From contig JALEGL010000008.1 in assembly GCA_022763185.1 (NCBI GenBank), positions 62,001-126,000 of the forward strand: 64,000 nt of DNA, written 5' to 3'. The notes under the pieces are model-generated. The model searched no databases. It saw only the letters and a program-made list of their open reading frames with translations, and had not been told where the DNA came from. Position numbers and translations under genes: made by a program. Source of the DNA: a bacterium (GTDB taxonomy: Bacteria; Bdellovibrionota_G; JALEGL01). Positions 17,666 to 27,270 of this stretch are shown in pieces; the first letter of the stretch is position 1, and each line of letters starts with the position of its first letter.

Positions 17666-17866
17666 TTACGACGAACTAAGAATTTGTTGCTTTAATTCTT
17701 CAACTTCTTTGGGAGCACAGGCTTCGCAGATGGTTCTTCCGTCATCGGTTTTAAATTTGTTGAGTCCGCCGCAAGTGCCTTTGATGGCTTTGCCTTGCAG
17801 TAAGCCCAGGGACATCAGCACAAAAAACAAAGCAAAAAAAGCAATACTGATTAAAACGTAAGTCAT
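17666..17866 (-). CDS. nqrM: NqrM-like Na+-NQR maturation protein
   Basis: Small inner-membrane protein of 66 aa with one helix (residues 3-24) and a Cys-rich segment, GTCGGLNKF followed by CEAC. Vibrio NqrM (old DUF539) has the same layout with GSCGGLG and a CDCDDPC-like end, and is needed to assemble active Na+-NQR, probably through an Fe site between NqrD and NqrE. Here the last Cys group has two cysteines rather than three or four. It is the last gene of the nqr-apbE series, starting 11 bases after apbE, which supports the call. Confidence 0.85.
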   Translation of the reverse strand: MTYVLISIAFFALFFVLMSLGLLQGKAIKGTCGGLNKFKTDDGRTICEACAPKEVEELKQQILSSS

Positions 17867-17877
17867 GTTGTGTTCTC

Positions 17878-18927
17878 TTATCTAGTTTTCTTTTCTAATT
17901 CCAGTAAATAATTGCTGGTATAAGCCATAAGTTGTCCAGAATCCTTTTCTACAATAAATAAGGCAGCCAAGCCCAGGTTGTTAGCCAGTTTAAAGGCTTG
18001 TGGATGCCCCATTGCCAGTAAGCCTGTAGCGTAGGCATCAGCATCCATACAGTTTTTGTGTAAAACCGTGACTGAACGAGTTTTGTGTTGGCTGGGGTAT
18101 CCCGTACTTGGAATCAAGGTATGGTTGTATTTTTTACCCTGATGCATAAAAAAATTGCGATAGTCGCCTGATGTTGCCATGGCCATGTCTGTTAAATTTA
18201 AAGTTTTAAAAATGGTTCTTTTACTGGTTTCCTTCATTTGAGGCTTTTCAATGGCCACTTTCCAAGCTTGTTTTTTTGCATCTCTAAAGCCTTTTACGCT
18301 TAACTCTCCACCTATTTCAACATAATGGTGCTGATGTCCCATAGACAGCAATAATGAACTGATTTCATCAACCGCGTAACCTTTGGCGATGGCTGAGTAG
18401 TCTAGCTGAATAGAGCTTGATTTTTTCTTGATTTGATAAACAATGTTTTGCGCAAGCTCTATTTTATCCATGCCTATATAAGGCAAGAGCACATCAATTT
18501 CACTTTGTTTTGGGACCCCAACACTTTCAGTATAGCCAAATCCCCACAGATTAATAAGAGGACCAAGTGTAGGGTCAAAATAATAATCCGTTAAAATGGC
18601 CACTTCTTGAGCTTTTTGGCTCACTAAAAACATGTCTTTGCTGATATTCATCCAGGTGTTGGCTTTAAAATTGTTAAATCGAGAGATTTCAGAATCTTTA
18701 ATATAGGTAGATAAACTTTGGTTGATAGCGTTTAATTTTTGATCTATTGCACTTTGAATTTTTGAGGGATCGATTTTGATATTTTCTTGTTTAGGAAGAG
18801 TGATGGTGTAAGTTGTGCCCATGGTTTTCCCATTGATTTTGATGTGCACAATTTTTTTTTCGCAGGAGGAGAGGGTAAGGAGAAATGAAAAAACAAAAAG
18901 TAATTTGAGTAAGCTGTGATTTTTCAT
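17878..18927 (-). CDS. apbE: FAD:protein FMN transferase ApbE (lipoprotein)
   Basis: Periplasmic flavin transferase that cuts FAD and attaches FMN to a Thr in NqrB and NqrC. A lipoprotein signal ends LLTLSSC near residue 23. The ApbE domain shows GTTYTITLP, DYSAIAKGYAVD, YVEIGGELSVKG and the metal/FAD segment SVTVLHKNCMDADAYATGLLAMG. 349 aa is full length. It lies between nqrF and nqrM on the same strand, beside the genes of its substrates. A hairpin after nqrF may limit read-through into it. Confidence 0.96.
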   Translation of the reverse strand: MKNHSLLKLLFVFSFLLTLSSCEKKIVHIKINGKTMGTTYTITLPKQENIKIDPSKIQSAIDQKLNAINQSLSTYIKDSEISRFNNFKANTWMNISKDMFLVSQKAQEVAILTDYYFDPTLGPLINLWGFGYTESVGVPKQSEIDVLLPYIGMDKIELAQNIVYQIKKKSSSIQLDYSAIAKGYAVDEISSLLLSMGHQHHYVEIGGELSVKGFRDAKKQAWKVAIEKPQMKETSKRTIFKTLNLTDMAMATSGDYRNFFMHQGKKYNHTLIPSTGYPSQHKTRSVTVLHKNCMDADAYATGLLAMGHPQAFKLANNLGLAALFIVEKDSGQLMAYTSNYLLELEKKTR

Positions 18928-18978
18928 AGGATTGTCTCGTCGTTTTTATGTATTCAGTAAGTATTGTCCTCACTTAAC

Positions 18979-19007
18979 AAAAAAGGAGCGTATAAAGCTC
19001 CTTTTTT
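18979..19007 (-). terminator. Hairpin terminator or attenuator after nqrF
   Basis: Perfect 11-base arms AAAAAAGGAGC (18979-18989) and GCTCCTTTTTT (18997-19007) around a 7-base loop, ending at the nqrF stop codon. On the minus strand the hairpin ends in a T run. Since apbE and nqrM follow, it may reduce rather than stop transcription, setting maturation factors below the structural genes. Confidence 0.8.
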
Positions 19008-19008
19008 A

Positions 19009-20235
19009 TTAACCGCCAAAGTCGTCAAATAGAATGTTTTCTGGTTCAACGCCTAGGTCTTCAAGTAATTTAAAGACAGCCGCATTCATCATAGGCGGAC
19101 CACAAATGTAATACTCACAATCTTCTGGAGCTTCGTGATCTTTTAGATAGTTTTCATACAAGACATTGTGGATGAAGCCTGTATAACCAGTCCAGTTATC
19201 TTCTGGTAAAGGCTCAGACAGAGCAACATTCCAGGTAAAATTATCATTGTCTTTAGCAATACTGTCAAAGTCTTCTACATAAAACATTTCACGTTTGCTT
19301 CTTGCACCATACCAAAAACTTACTTTTCTATCTGTATGAATACGTCTAAATTGATCAAAGATATGAGAGCGCATCGGGGCCATACCTGCCCCACCACCAA
19401 TAAAAATCATTTCGGCTTTGGTATCTTTGGCAAAGAATTCACCGTAAGGTCCAGAAATAGTCACTTCATCACCAGGTTTTAGATTGAATATGTATGAGGA
19501 TGCAATACCAGGAGGTGCGTCAGGCGCTTGTCTTGGAGGCGTTGCTATTCTCACGTTGAGCATAATAATGCCTTTTTCTTCAGGGTAATTGGCCATAGAA
19601 TAAGCTCTCACCACTTCTTCTGAGGGGTTTGAGCGATATTGCCATAGATTAAATTTATCCCAATCTTCTTTGTATTCATCTTCAACAATGAAACTATCAA
19701 ATTTAATATCATGTTCTGGGATATCAATTTGAATATAGCCACCCGCTTTAAAATTGACATCTTCACCCTCTGGCAACTCTAAAACCAGTTCTTTGATGAA
19801 TGTAGCAACGTTATGATTGGATCTAACTTTACATTTCCACTTTTTAACGGAGAAAATTTCATCTGGGACTTCAATTTTCATGTCCTGTTTTACTGCAACT
19901 TGGCAAGAGAGCCTGACACCTTCAGCAGCTTCTGATCTATTAATTTGGGTACGCTCAGTAGGTAAGATATCTCCACCACCTTCTAAAACCTTGACCGTAC
20001 ACTGACCACAGGTGCCGCCGCCACCGCAAGCAGAAGAAACAAATAATTTTTTGTCCGCAAGTACGTTAAGGAGTTTGCCTCCTGCATTGGCTTGAATTGG
20101 GTTGTCTGTATCACCATTGACAATAATATTGACTTTGCCTGAACTGACCAGTTTTGCTCGTGCAGCCAATATACCTGCAACTAAAACTAGAACAATAAGG
20201 GTAAAAAATAGTACACCTAAGATAATTTCTAACAT
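19009..20235 (-). CDS. nqrF: Na+-translocating NADH:quinone reductase subunit F
   Basis: Electron-entry subunit of Na+-NQR: it oxidises NADH through FAD and passes electrons to a 2Fe-2S centre. One N-terminal helix (residues 3-24) anchors it; the ferredoxin domain has [10 protein letters not shown] (about residues 70-79) and a fourth Cys in RLSCQ. The FAD domain has RAYSMANYP and GPYGEF; the NADH domain has [18 protein letters not shown] and YICGPPMM. 408 aa is the usual length. Last structural gene of nqrABCDEF, followed by a hairpin. Confidence 0.98.
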   Translation of the reverse strand: MLEIILGVLFFTLIVLVLVAGILAARAKLVSSGKVNIIVNGDTDNPIQANAGGKLLNVLADKKLFVSSACGGGGTCGQCTVKVLEGGGDILPTERTQINRSEAAEGVRLSCQVAVKQDMKIEVPDEIFSVKKWKCKVRSNHNVATFIKELVLELPEGEDVNFKAGGYIQIDIPEHDIKFDSFIVEDEYKEDWDKFNLWQYRSNPSEEVVRAYSMANYPEEKGIIMLNVRIATPPRQAPDAPPGIASSYIFNLKPGDEVTISGPYGEFFAKDTKAEMIFIGGGAGMAPMRSHIFDQFRRIHTDRKVSFWYGARSKREMFYVEDFDSIAKDNDNFTWNVALSEPLPEDNWTGYTGFIHNVLYENYLKDHEAPEDCEYYICGPPMMNAAVFKLLEDLGVEPENILFDDFGG

Positions 20236-20254
20236 TGTTTATTGCCTCTTATCT

Positions 20255-20863
20255 TTATAGTTGAATTCCACCAAAAGCCATAAATGCCAATGACATTAAG
20301 CCTACGGTAATAAATGTTATGCCTAATCCTTTAAGTCCATCAGGGACATCGCTGTATCTGAGTTTTTCACGAATTCCTGCCAAAGCCACAATAGCTAAGC
20401 CCCAACCAATGCCTGAACCTAAACCATAGGTTATACTTTCAGCAAAGTTGTAGTCTCGTTCAACCATGAACAAAGAGCCGCCCAAAATAGCGCAGTTTAC
20501 AGTAATCAAAGGCAAGAAAATACCCAAAGCATTGTACAAAGCAGGAAAGAACTTATCCAAAGTCATTTCTAAAACCTGAACGACGGCAGCAATAACTCCA
20601 ATGTAAGTGATTAAACCTAAAAAGCTTAGGTTAACGCCCTCAATACCAAAGCGTTCCAAAGCACCTTCTTTGATAATGAATTGATATAAGACATTGTTGA
20701 TTGGAACGGTTAAAGTCTGAACAATAACCACCGCAATCCCTAAACCAAAAGCTGTATCTACTTTTTTAGAAACCGCCAAAAAAGTACACATGCCCAAGAA
20801 AAAGGCAAGCGCCAGGTTTTCTACGAAAATGGCTTTAAACAGTAAACTTAAATAATGTTCCAT
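20255..20863 (-). CDS. nqrE: Na+-translocating NADH:quinone reductase subunit E
   Basis: Integral membrane subunit of 202 aa with six predicted helices. Paired with NqrD as inverted homologues, it binds the intramembrane Fe centre and is part of the Na+ path. Family segments include [35 protein letters not shown] and [18 protein letters not shown]. The conserved Cys residues lie in FLGMC and VNCAILG. It starts two bases after the nqrD stop. Confidence 0.97.
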   Translation of the reverse strand: MEHYLSLLFKAIFVENLALAFFLGMCTFLAVSKKVDTAFGLGIAVVIVQTLTVPINNVLYQFIIKEGALERFGIEGVNLSFLGLITYIGVIAAVVQVLEMTLDKFFPALYNALGIFLPLITVNCAILGGSLFMVERDYNFAESITYGLGSGIGWGLAIVALAGIREKLRYSDVPDGLKGLGITFITVGLMSLAFMAFGGIQL

Positions 20864-20865
20864 GA

Positions 20866-21498
20866 TTATTCATCCCTTTCAACTTGTTCGGTTTTAAAAG
20901 TTCTTAAAACCCAAATAAAAATACCAATAATAAAAAATGCACTTGGAGAGAGTAACATCAAGCCATTGGTCTGATACCATCCGCCTTCAGAAGCTAGAGG
21001 TAACACTTTATAGCCCAATATAGCACCTGAACCGAGCAGTTCTCTGAAGAACCCTACAAAAAGTAATACAATGCTGTAACCCAAGCCGTTACCAATACCA
21101 TCTAAAAAGCTTGGAAGCACAGGGTTCTTCATAGCAAATGCTTCAGCTCTACCCATCACAATACAGTTGGTGATGATTAATCCAACAAAGACTGACATCT
21201 GTTTGCTTACTTCATAAGCATAAGCTTTTAAAAACTGATCCACCAAAATCACAAAGGATGCAATAATGGTCATCTGAACAATAATACGAATATTGCTCGG
21301 GATATGGTTTCTAATTAAACTGACACTGGCATTGGAAAAGGCAACAACAAAAGTCACAGCCAAACACATGGTGATGGTTGTAGAAAGCTTGGTTGTAACC
21401 GCTAGAGCAGAGCATATCCCCAGAATTTGCAGTGCAATAGGATTGTTATTAAAGAGTGGGTCTAGAACTATTTTTTTAACATTTGTCTTAGTTGACAT
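20866..21498 (-). CDS. nqrD: Na+-translocating NADH:quinone reductase subunit D
   Basis: Membrane subunit of 210 aa with six predicted helices, homologous to NqrE. Conserved segments: [23 protein letters not shown], with the Cys of the Fe site, and [17 protein letters not shown] with the second. AAGGAG lies at good distance before the ATG at 21498. It overlaps the end of nqrC by 11 bases. Confidence 0.97.
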   Translation of the reverse strand: MSTKTNVKKIVLDPLFNNNPIALQILGICSALAVTTKLSTTITMCLAVTFVVAFSNASVSLIRNHIPSNIRIIVQMTIIASFVILVDQFLKAYAYEVSKQMSVFVGLIITNCIVMGRAEAFAMKNPVLPSFLDGIGNGLGYSIVLLFVGFFRELLGSGAILGYKVLPLASEGGWYQTNGLMLLSPSAFFIIGIFIWVLRTFKTEQVERDE

Positions 21499-22324
21499 CT
21501 GTTGCTCCTTGCTCTGAAGTTGTTTTGTTGTTTTGACTTAATGATGGGTTATTAAATTTTTTCAGGTCTAAGTTTTTTAATAATGGGCCGTAAGCTTCTT
21601 CACCGAACCAATACTTTAACATATTGCTTACACCTCTGGATGTTATTGTTGCTCCAGACAGTCCATCCACTTTATAGTCAGCATTGCTCGTACTGCTTTC
21701 AACCTGGCCTTTTATAACTTCAATAGCAGGTTTGCCGTTTTCATTATAAATCACTTTACCTTGCCACTTGGCTTGCCATTGAGGGTTATCTACCTCACCA
21801 CCTAAACCAGGTGTTTCTTGATGTTCATAAAATGAAATACCTTTAACGGTGTTAAGATCTGTATCCAATGAGATAAAACCATAAAGGGTAGACCATAGTC
21901 CTTTACCATGAATAGGTAAAATGATTTGTTTTATGGCTCCTTCCTGTTTGACAAAATAAATTAAACCTTTATTCGCTCTGGTTTTAATGTTGGCGTAATC
22001 TTGTTCAATTTTAGTTGAACGCTCAGGGTCTTTGGCGGCTTTTCTTTGATCGTAAGCTTCAGGAATCTCTGTATTTAACTTTTGATCTTCAAAGTTATAC
22101 AGCAAAGGCTCTATTGAATTATCAAAAACAGAGTTAATGATTTCGGCATTTGCCGATTTATCGATAAGACCAGCAGTGACCAAAATATTTTTCTTTTTGT
22201 CCAGTGCTTTGTTGCGTTCTTGCTTATCTCTTAACAAAACCGCAGCACCGGACACTAAAATAGAACAAACAATACACAACGTTAATGAAACAATAAGTGT
22301 TTTTTTGATTGAATCGTTATTCAT
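21488..22324 (-). CDS. nqrC: Na+-translocating NADH:quinone reductase subunit C
   Basis: Subunit with one N-terminal helix and a periplasmic flavin domain. FMN is attached to the Thr of the [10 protein letters not shown] motif (near the C-terminus) by Apb[12 protein letters not shown] and FYEHQETPG are further family marks. The reading frame extends to 22363, but AAGGAG sits directly before the ATG at 22324, giving [10 protein letters not shown]. The ATG overlaps the nqrB stop as ATGA, so translation is coupled. The C-terminal 20 residues are a polar tail. Confidence 0.97.
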   Translation of the reverse strand: MNNDSIKKTLIVSLTLCIVCSILVSGAAVLLRDKQERNKALDKKKNILVTAGLIDKSANAEIINSVFDNSIEPLLYNFEDQKLNTEIPEAYDQRKAAKDPERSTKIEQDYANIKTRANKGLIYFVKQEGAIKQIILPIHGKGLWSTLYGFISLDTDLNTVKGISFYEHQETPGLGGEVDNPQWQAKWQGKVIYNENGKPAIEVIKGQVESSTSNADYKVDGLSGATITSRGVSNMLKYWFGEEAYGPLLKNLDLKKFNNPSLSQNNKTTSEQGATDVN

Positions 22325-23574
22325 GCGGCACTCCTTTTTGAGTTTGCTTCCAGTGCACCCCAAAGTTTTTGCGTTCTTTTTTTGCGTAATTTAATGTTTT
22401 TAGAAATCACAATATAGTCCATCACTGGAGCAAAAACATTGGCAAATAAAATAGCCAACATCACACCTTCTGGAAATGCTGGGTTAATGACTCTTATAAG
22501 AATGGTCATAAAACCAATGAGAAAACCATAAGCCCATTTGGCAGATTTATTCATGGGCGCAGACACAGGATCTGTTGTCATGAATACGGTTGCAAATGCA
22601 AAGCCGCCAATAACCAAATGCCAGTGAGGAGGTACAGAAAACATAGGGTTGCTTTCACTTCCTATGCCATACAGCAAAGCAGAAAAACTCAGTAAACCAA
22701 TGACGGTTGATAACATGATGCGCCAAGAGCCAACACCCGTAAAAATAAGAACCGCGGCACCAAATAAGACGGCAACAACAGATGTTTCTCCCATGGAACC
22801 TTGGATAAGTCCTAAAAATGAATTCATCCAGCTGACGCTTTCATGAATAGCATCAAAGCCGCCAATTGCGCCTAAGCCTAAAGCAGTGGCTCCAGAAAAA
22901 CCGTCAACAGCAGTCCATACTGCATCACCACTGATTTGAGCAGGATAAGCAAAGTATAAAAAAGCTCTACCGGTTAATGCAGGGTTTAAAAAATTCTTAC
23001 CTGTACCACCAAAAACTTCTTTACCTATGATAACAGCAAAGATAATCCCTACTGCAGCTTGCCAAAGGGGGATGGTAGCTGGAAGCGTTAAAGGGTATAG
23101 CAGTCCGGTAACCAAAAAGCCCTCATTGATCTCATGTTTTCTAACAATAGAAAAAGCTGCTTCACATAAACCACCGGCCAAGTTGCTCACTAAAAATATG
23201 GGTGCAAAATACAGTAAACCATGCACAAAACAATGAACAATATTTGCCGGATCATAGCCTAAACCCAAAAATGAAAGAACAGAGCCGCGCCAATCACTTT
23301 TTACTGCCAGACCCATGGCTTCCATGGCCAAGTTGGCCTGTAAGCCAGTGTTATAACAAGCAAACAATATACAAGGCATTAAGGCTAAGCCAACAGTCCC
23401 CATAACTCGCTTAAGGTCCATGGCATCTCTGACTTGTACGCTGCCTTGTGTCGTTTCTCCAGGAGTATACAAGAAAGTGTCAATGGCTTCATAAAGAGGG
23501 TAAAGTTTTTCTAATTTCCCGCCTTTATGAAAGTGGGTACCAATTTTATCTAAACTGTTGCGTAAAAGTTTCAT
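22321..23574 (-). CDS. nqrB: Na+-translocating NADH:quinone reductase subunit B
   Basis: Large membrane subunit of 417 aa, carrying covalent FMN and riboflavin and forming the main Na+ channel. The FMN-binding Thr is in [10 protein letters not shown] (about residue 230). Other marks: [40 protein letters not shown] and [11 protein letters not shown]. About ten helices are predicted. The start overlaps the nqrA stop by one base; the end overlaps nqrC. Confidence 0.98.
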   Translation of the reverse strand: MKLLRNSLDKIGTHFHKGGKLEKLYPLYEAIDTFLYTPGETTQGSVQVRDAMDLKRVMGTVGLALMPCILFACYNTGLQANLAMEAMGLAVKSDWRGSVLSFLGLGYDPANIVHCFVHGLLYFAPIFLVSNLAGGLCEAAFSIVRKHEINEGFLVTGLLYPLTLPATIPLWQAAVGIIFAVIIGKEVFGGTGKNFLNPALTGRAFLYFAYPAQISGDAVWTAVDGFSGATALGLGAIGGFDAIHESVSWMNSFLGLIQGSMGETSVVAVLFGAAVLIFTGVGSWRIMLSTVIGLLSFSALLYGIGSESNPMFSVPPHWHLVIGGFAFATVFMTTDPVSAPMNKSAKWAYGFLIGFMTILIRVINPAFPEGVMLAILFANVFAPVMDYIVISKNIKLRKKRTQKLWGALEANSKRSAA

Positions 23575-24935
23575 TATAAACCTTTCTCCAAATCTGTAAG
23601 AATGTTTCTTAACATTGGGCCGTAATCTTTTTTACCAGAACAGGCAAAAGTGCATAAGGCAAGGTCTTCTTCATCTAGCTCAATGCAACCTAGCTGCTCT
23701 GCATTTTCTATATCATGCATGCACAAAGCTTTTAACAATGGTACGGGTAAAATATGAAGAGGAAATACACTTTCAAATGCACCGGTAGGAACAATGGCGC
23801 GTGGGCTACCATGTGTAGAATTGCTAAAAGGAAGTTTAATGAAAGGAATCATTTTTGATAAAAACAAGTTTTTAACTGAGAACTTGTCAAAACCTGGGCC
23901 TTGCCAACCCAAAAGTTCTCTTTCGGTATCATCTTTTAAGGCAGTGATTTGTAAGTGAAAACGTCCCAAGTAATTAAAAATTTCATCCTGATTTCTTCCA
24001 GAAAAAACCGAGCCTGAACGAACACTTGCTTCTGAAATGTCTTTTATACTGCCATCTATGGTTTGAAGAATATTAGCACCCAAGCTTACCAAAGCCAACT
24101 TAGGCACTTTAAATTCAGAGCCGGCAATGCTAATCACTCTTTGTGTCCATAGTTTTCCTGTTGCAAGCAGTTTGCCTAAAGCAATAAGGTCTTGGTAGCC
24201 AATATGCCAAACTTCATGGTTTTTATCGGCAGGAGCCAAAAAGTGAATATGCGTGCCTACAAGCCCAGATGGGTGAGGGCCTTCAAAACAAACGGTTTCG
24301 CAATTGTCTGGTATGTTGTTGTATTGAACATGTTGATTGGATACACAGAAAAAGGTTTTAGGAGCTAAAAGGCTAATAGCTTTTAAACCCAAGTCAAAAT
24401 CTTTTTGAAACTTGGCAATGATTTTATTGGGGTAAGGCGCAAAGGGATTTGTGTCTGTGGCTGTGATGAATAAAGCTTTGGGTTTTGCGTTAACTTGAGG
24501 TGTTTTGGAGTAAGGTCTTGTTCGCAAAGCTGTCCAAAGTCCGGACTCTTGCATTAATTTTTGAACATCGTTTTTTGAAAAATCACCGTTTGCAAAGTTA
24601 TTGTTATAAGTACTAAAATCTACGTGATTTTGCTCTGAACTTTTTTCAATAACCATAGATTGGAATACACGTTTGTCTCCACGATTAATAGATTTAACAG
24701 TGCCCGCAACTGGACTGGTAAACACAACACCAGGATTTTTTTTGTCTTCAAAAACGGCCTGGCCAATGTTAACGGTATCACCTACTTTGGTAAGAATTGT
24801 AGGCTTCATGCCATTGTAGTCAGGGCCCAAAATAGCAACGTCTTTTGCCTGAGCGCTAAGGTCGTGGATTTCATTTGAAACAACTTCACCAGTAATGGGA
24901 AGTGTAATACCTTTTGAGATCTTGATTGTTTTCAC
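23574..24935 (-). CDS. nqrA: Na+-translocating NADH:quinone reductase subunit A
   Basis: Cytoplasmic-side subunit of 453 aa without membrane helices, implicated in quinone binding. Family segments: [30 protein letters not shown]-like region (residues 62-80), [11 protein letters not shown], and [15 protein letters not shown]. The start is GTG at 24935 with a GAGGTAGG site 8-9 bases upstream. First gene of the nqr operon; 24936-25185 should hold its promoter, though I could not pick convincing boxes. Confidence 0.97.
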   Translation of the reverse strand: MKTIKISKGITLPITGEVVSNEIHDLSAQAKDVAILGPDYNGMKPTILTKVGDTVNIGQAVFEDKKNPGVVFTSPVAGTVKSINRGDKRVFQSMVIEKSSEQNHVDFSTYNNNFANGDFSKNDVQKLMQESGLWTALRTRPYSKTPQVNAKPKALFITATDTNPFAPYPNKIIAKFQKDFDLGLKAISLLAPKTFFCVSNQHVQYNNIPDNCETVCFEGPHPSGLVGTHIHFLAPADKNHEVWHIGYQDLIALGKLLATGKLWTQRVISIAGSEFKVPKLALVSLGANILQTIDGSIKDISEASVRSGSVFSGRNQDEIFNYLGRFHLQITALKDDTERELLGWQGPGFDKFSVKNLFLSKMIPFIKLPFSNSTHGSPRAIVPTGAFESVFPLHILPVPLLKALCMHDIENAEQLGCIELDEEDLALCTFACSGKKDYGPMLRNILTDLEKGL

Positions 24936-25185
24936 TGTGTATACCTACCTCGTAGTGTTAAGAGTTCTATCATGCACTCTTTTACATAATCTTGATGTAA
25001 TTTCAGCGGTAAAAAACAACACTGGTCACCAAGTTATAATTCTGAGTCCCTTCTAATGGATTTATTTATTTTTTCAATATTATTTTAGTCATTTTAGGGT
25101 TTTTATTGTCGCAACACAGGAGGCCTAAGAGGGGCTTTAACTCTAGTAAAGATCAAGTTTATTGTTTAACCTCGAGATTTCTTTA

Positions 25186-26553
25186 TCAAGAACGATTTTT
25201 TGCAAATAAAAGCCCCAAAGCAAAAGCTAGCGTTGAGGATAAAACAATAGTCCATGACCAAGCCAAAGCCGGTTTGATGTAAAAATTGGCAAATACAGTG
25301 CTAAAAAAACCACCCAACAAAGCTGAGATAATCATGCTGGTGTTAACCGGACGTTTTAGAAAAACAAATAAACTTAAAATACCTATGAGGCCACCATTAA
25401 TATAGTTCATAGATCCCATAGCTAAGCTTAAAAAATCTTTGGCGTGTTGATTGATTTGAATAAACAGTAGAGCAAAGCCCAACAAGCAAAGCAAAGATAA
25501 AAATGACCAGTATTGGCCTGAGCGTTCACTGCTAAAGATAGATTTCCAAATGGCGCCTGTTGAATTGATGGCAGAATCTAAAGTGGACATGGCCGCAGCA
25601 AAAACCAAAACTGTAAAAGAACCAAGAAACAGTGGGTTGTTGATGGTCATCATATAACTGACCAAAGGTGACTTTGCATCTAAGCCATGTAAGTTGGATT
25701 GTTTGAGTAAAATACCCACCGTCAAATAAAGAACAATAACCAAAGTGGCGCCCACACCAGATAACACCATGGCTTTTTGTGCTTCAGGCAGGCTTTTTAC
25801 GGCCAGGACGCGTTGATTTAGGTCTTGATCAGCACCATGACTGCCAATGGGAATGAATATTCCACCAATCAGTAAAGAGATAAAGTATAGAGCATTGTGG
25901 TGATTGGCTTGGGTATTAATCCAAGAGCTTTGAGCAAACCAATCTTCAACAGTGTAATGTTGAGTAAAGTGAATGCAGAGGAAAAACCCCATCAAAAGAA
26001 TGATGTACGCTTGGATTTGATCGGTAAAAATAACAGCTTGTAGTCCACCCAACAAACTATAGAGACCCACAATGAAAGTGATCATAATTAAGCATGTTCC
26101 GATGGGTATATTCAACAACTGGTTAAGAGCATAGCCAGCCATAAAAAAGCGAACACCGCTGGAGATGAATTTTGCTAACAAATATGCAGCACTGAGAACT
26201 TTTTTAGCATTTGCATTGTTACCACAGATGGTCTGATAAATAGAAAGTTTGTGGGGTTCATAAAGTTTTTGCAGGTAAAAGTAAGCGACCAACCAACGGC
26301 CAATAATATAGCCCATGCCTAACCAAGCCAGTTGATAACTCGAACTCATCCCCACAGCTGGAAAAATTAAAATGGTAGCAACCGAGGTTTCAGTGGCTAC
26401 AACAGACAACACTGAAGGAACAAGGCCAATGTTTCTATTGGCGAGAAAGTAACTTTTATCTGTTGTCTGTTTGGTTTTTTTTATGAAAAAAAAACCAGAA
26501 AACAATATCAAAAAGTAAACAACAAGAGGCGTAAAAAATAATACTTGTCCCAT
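25186..26553 (-). CDS. Sodium:solute symporter (SSS family)
   Basis: Inner-membrane transporter of 455 aa with about 13 helices. The N-terminus YFLANRNIGLVPSVLSVVATETSVATIL matches the SSS family, as do the GGLQAVIFTDQIQ stretch and AAAMSTLDSAINS, which contains Na2-site Ser/Thr. It imports an unidentified organic solute with Na+. It stands upstream of nqrA on the same strand, 250 bases away, so it can use the Na+ gradient that Na+-NQR makes; whether they share a transcript is unclear. Confidence 0.9.
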   Translation of the reverse strand: MGQVLFFTPLVVYFLILFSGFFFIKKTKQTTDKSYFLANRNIGLVPSVLSVVATETSVATILIFPAVGMSSSYQLAWLGMGYIIGRWLVAYFYLQKLYEPHKLSIYQTICGNNANAKKVLSAAYLLAKFISSGVRFFMAGYALNQLLNIPIGTCLIMITFIVGLYSLLGGLQAVIFTDQIQAYIILLMGFFLCIHFTQHYTVEDWFAQSSWINTQANHHNALYFISLLIGGIFIPIGSHGADQDLNQRVLAVKSLPEAQKAMVLSGVGATLVIVLYLTVGILLKQSNLHGLDAKSPLVSYMMTINNPLFLGSFTVLVFAAAMSTLDSAINSTGAIWKSIFSSERSGQYWSFLSLLCLLGFALLFIQINQHAKDFLSLAMGSMNYINGGLIGILSLFVFLKRPVNTSMIISALLGGFFSTVFANFYIKPALAWSWTIVLSSTLAFALGLLFAKNRS

Positions 26554-26594
26554 TAAACTTAAAAATACTGAATTACTTGGTTGTTTTTATCGCT

Positions 26595-27233
26595 TTAGTT
26601 TGTAGGCTTGTATTTCACAGAGCAGCCAATGGCTCTGGTGCTAGCGATTTCACTCTCAATGGTTTTACCTTTAAAAATACGATTGAATAAAACATCTTTT
26701 AAGTACTTATGCTCAGCGCTTTTAATAGAAGAAGCTTTAAGTGAATTAGCATTTTTGCCACCATCAACACCTCCTTGATAAATTAGCTTACCCTCTGGAT
26801 CAATAATAAATATATGGGGGGTAGCACTGGCACCGAAGGCTTTGCCTATTTCGCCTGATTCATCAATGATAAACGCATCGGCATTGGAGTCAAAATCAGA
26901 CATGATTTTTTTTGCTTCATCGTTACTAAAGTAAGCGGGGTGTTTTTTGTACGAAGAACTTATACTGAGCCAGACAAGCGGGTGTTTTTTATCAGACTTG
27001 GCTTCTTTTTGAATATTGGGCAAATTTTTGCTGTTATAATGTTTTTTAACATAGGGGCAGCTAGGGTTAAACCATTCTAAAACAATGTATTTACCTTTTA
27101 AGTTCTCTAGACTGTAGGTTTTACCATCGTGACCTATGGCAGAAAAAGCTGGCGCTTTCTGGCCAATATTGGCAGCAAAACTCAATGAACATAAAGCAAT
27201 GACAGTAAAAAGTATATTCTTGATTGTAGACAT
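26595..27233 (-). CDS. Exported peroxiredoxin/thioredoxin-like protein (PRX_like1 type)
   Basis: Thioredoxin-fold protein of 212 aa with a signal peptide (residues 1-20, ending SLSFAA), so periplasmic. The redoxin domain has GQKAPAF, VLEWFNPSCPYVKKHY with a single Cys where thioredoxins have CxxC, and cis-Pro in SATPHIF. A second Cys comes in the C-terminal motif IGCSVKYKP, a likely resolving or partner Cys. GGGAGGATT precedes the ATG closely. It lies 37 bases downstream of the ScsB/DsbD gene, so it probably receives electrons from it. A cytosolic paralogue is at 47809. Confidence 0.85.
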   Translation of the reverse strand: MSTIKNILFTVIALCSLSFAANIGQKAPAFSAIGHDGKTYSLENLKGKYIVLEWFNPSCPYVKKHYNSKNLPNIQKEAKSDKKHPLVWLSISSSYKKHPAYFSNDEAKKIMSDFDSNADAFIIDESGEIGKAFGASATPHIFIIDPEGKLIYQGGVDGGKNANSLKASSIKSAEHKYLKDVLFNRIFKGKTIESEIASTRAIGCSVKYKPTN

Positions 27234-27270
27234 GATTCTAATCCTCCCAAAAGTTTTGTTCAGTTGTATC

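Noticed and set aside
24936-25185. TTACAT-ATGTAA repeat upstream of nqrA as an operator
   Set aside because: Six-base arms in A+T-rich DNA and no convincing promoter boxes near it.
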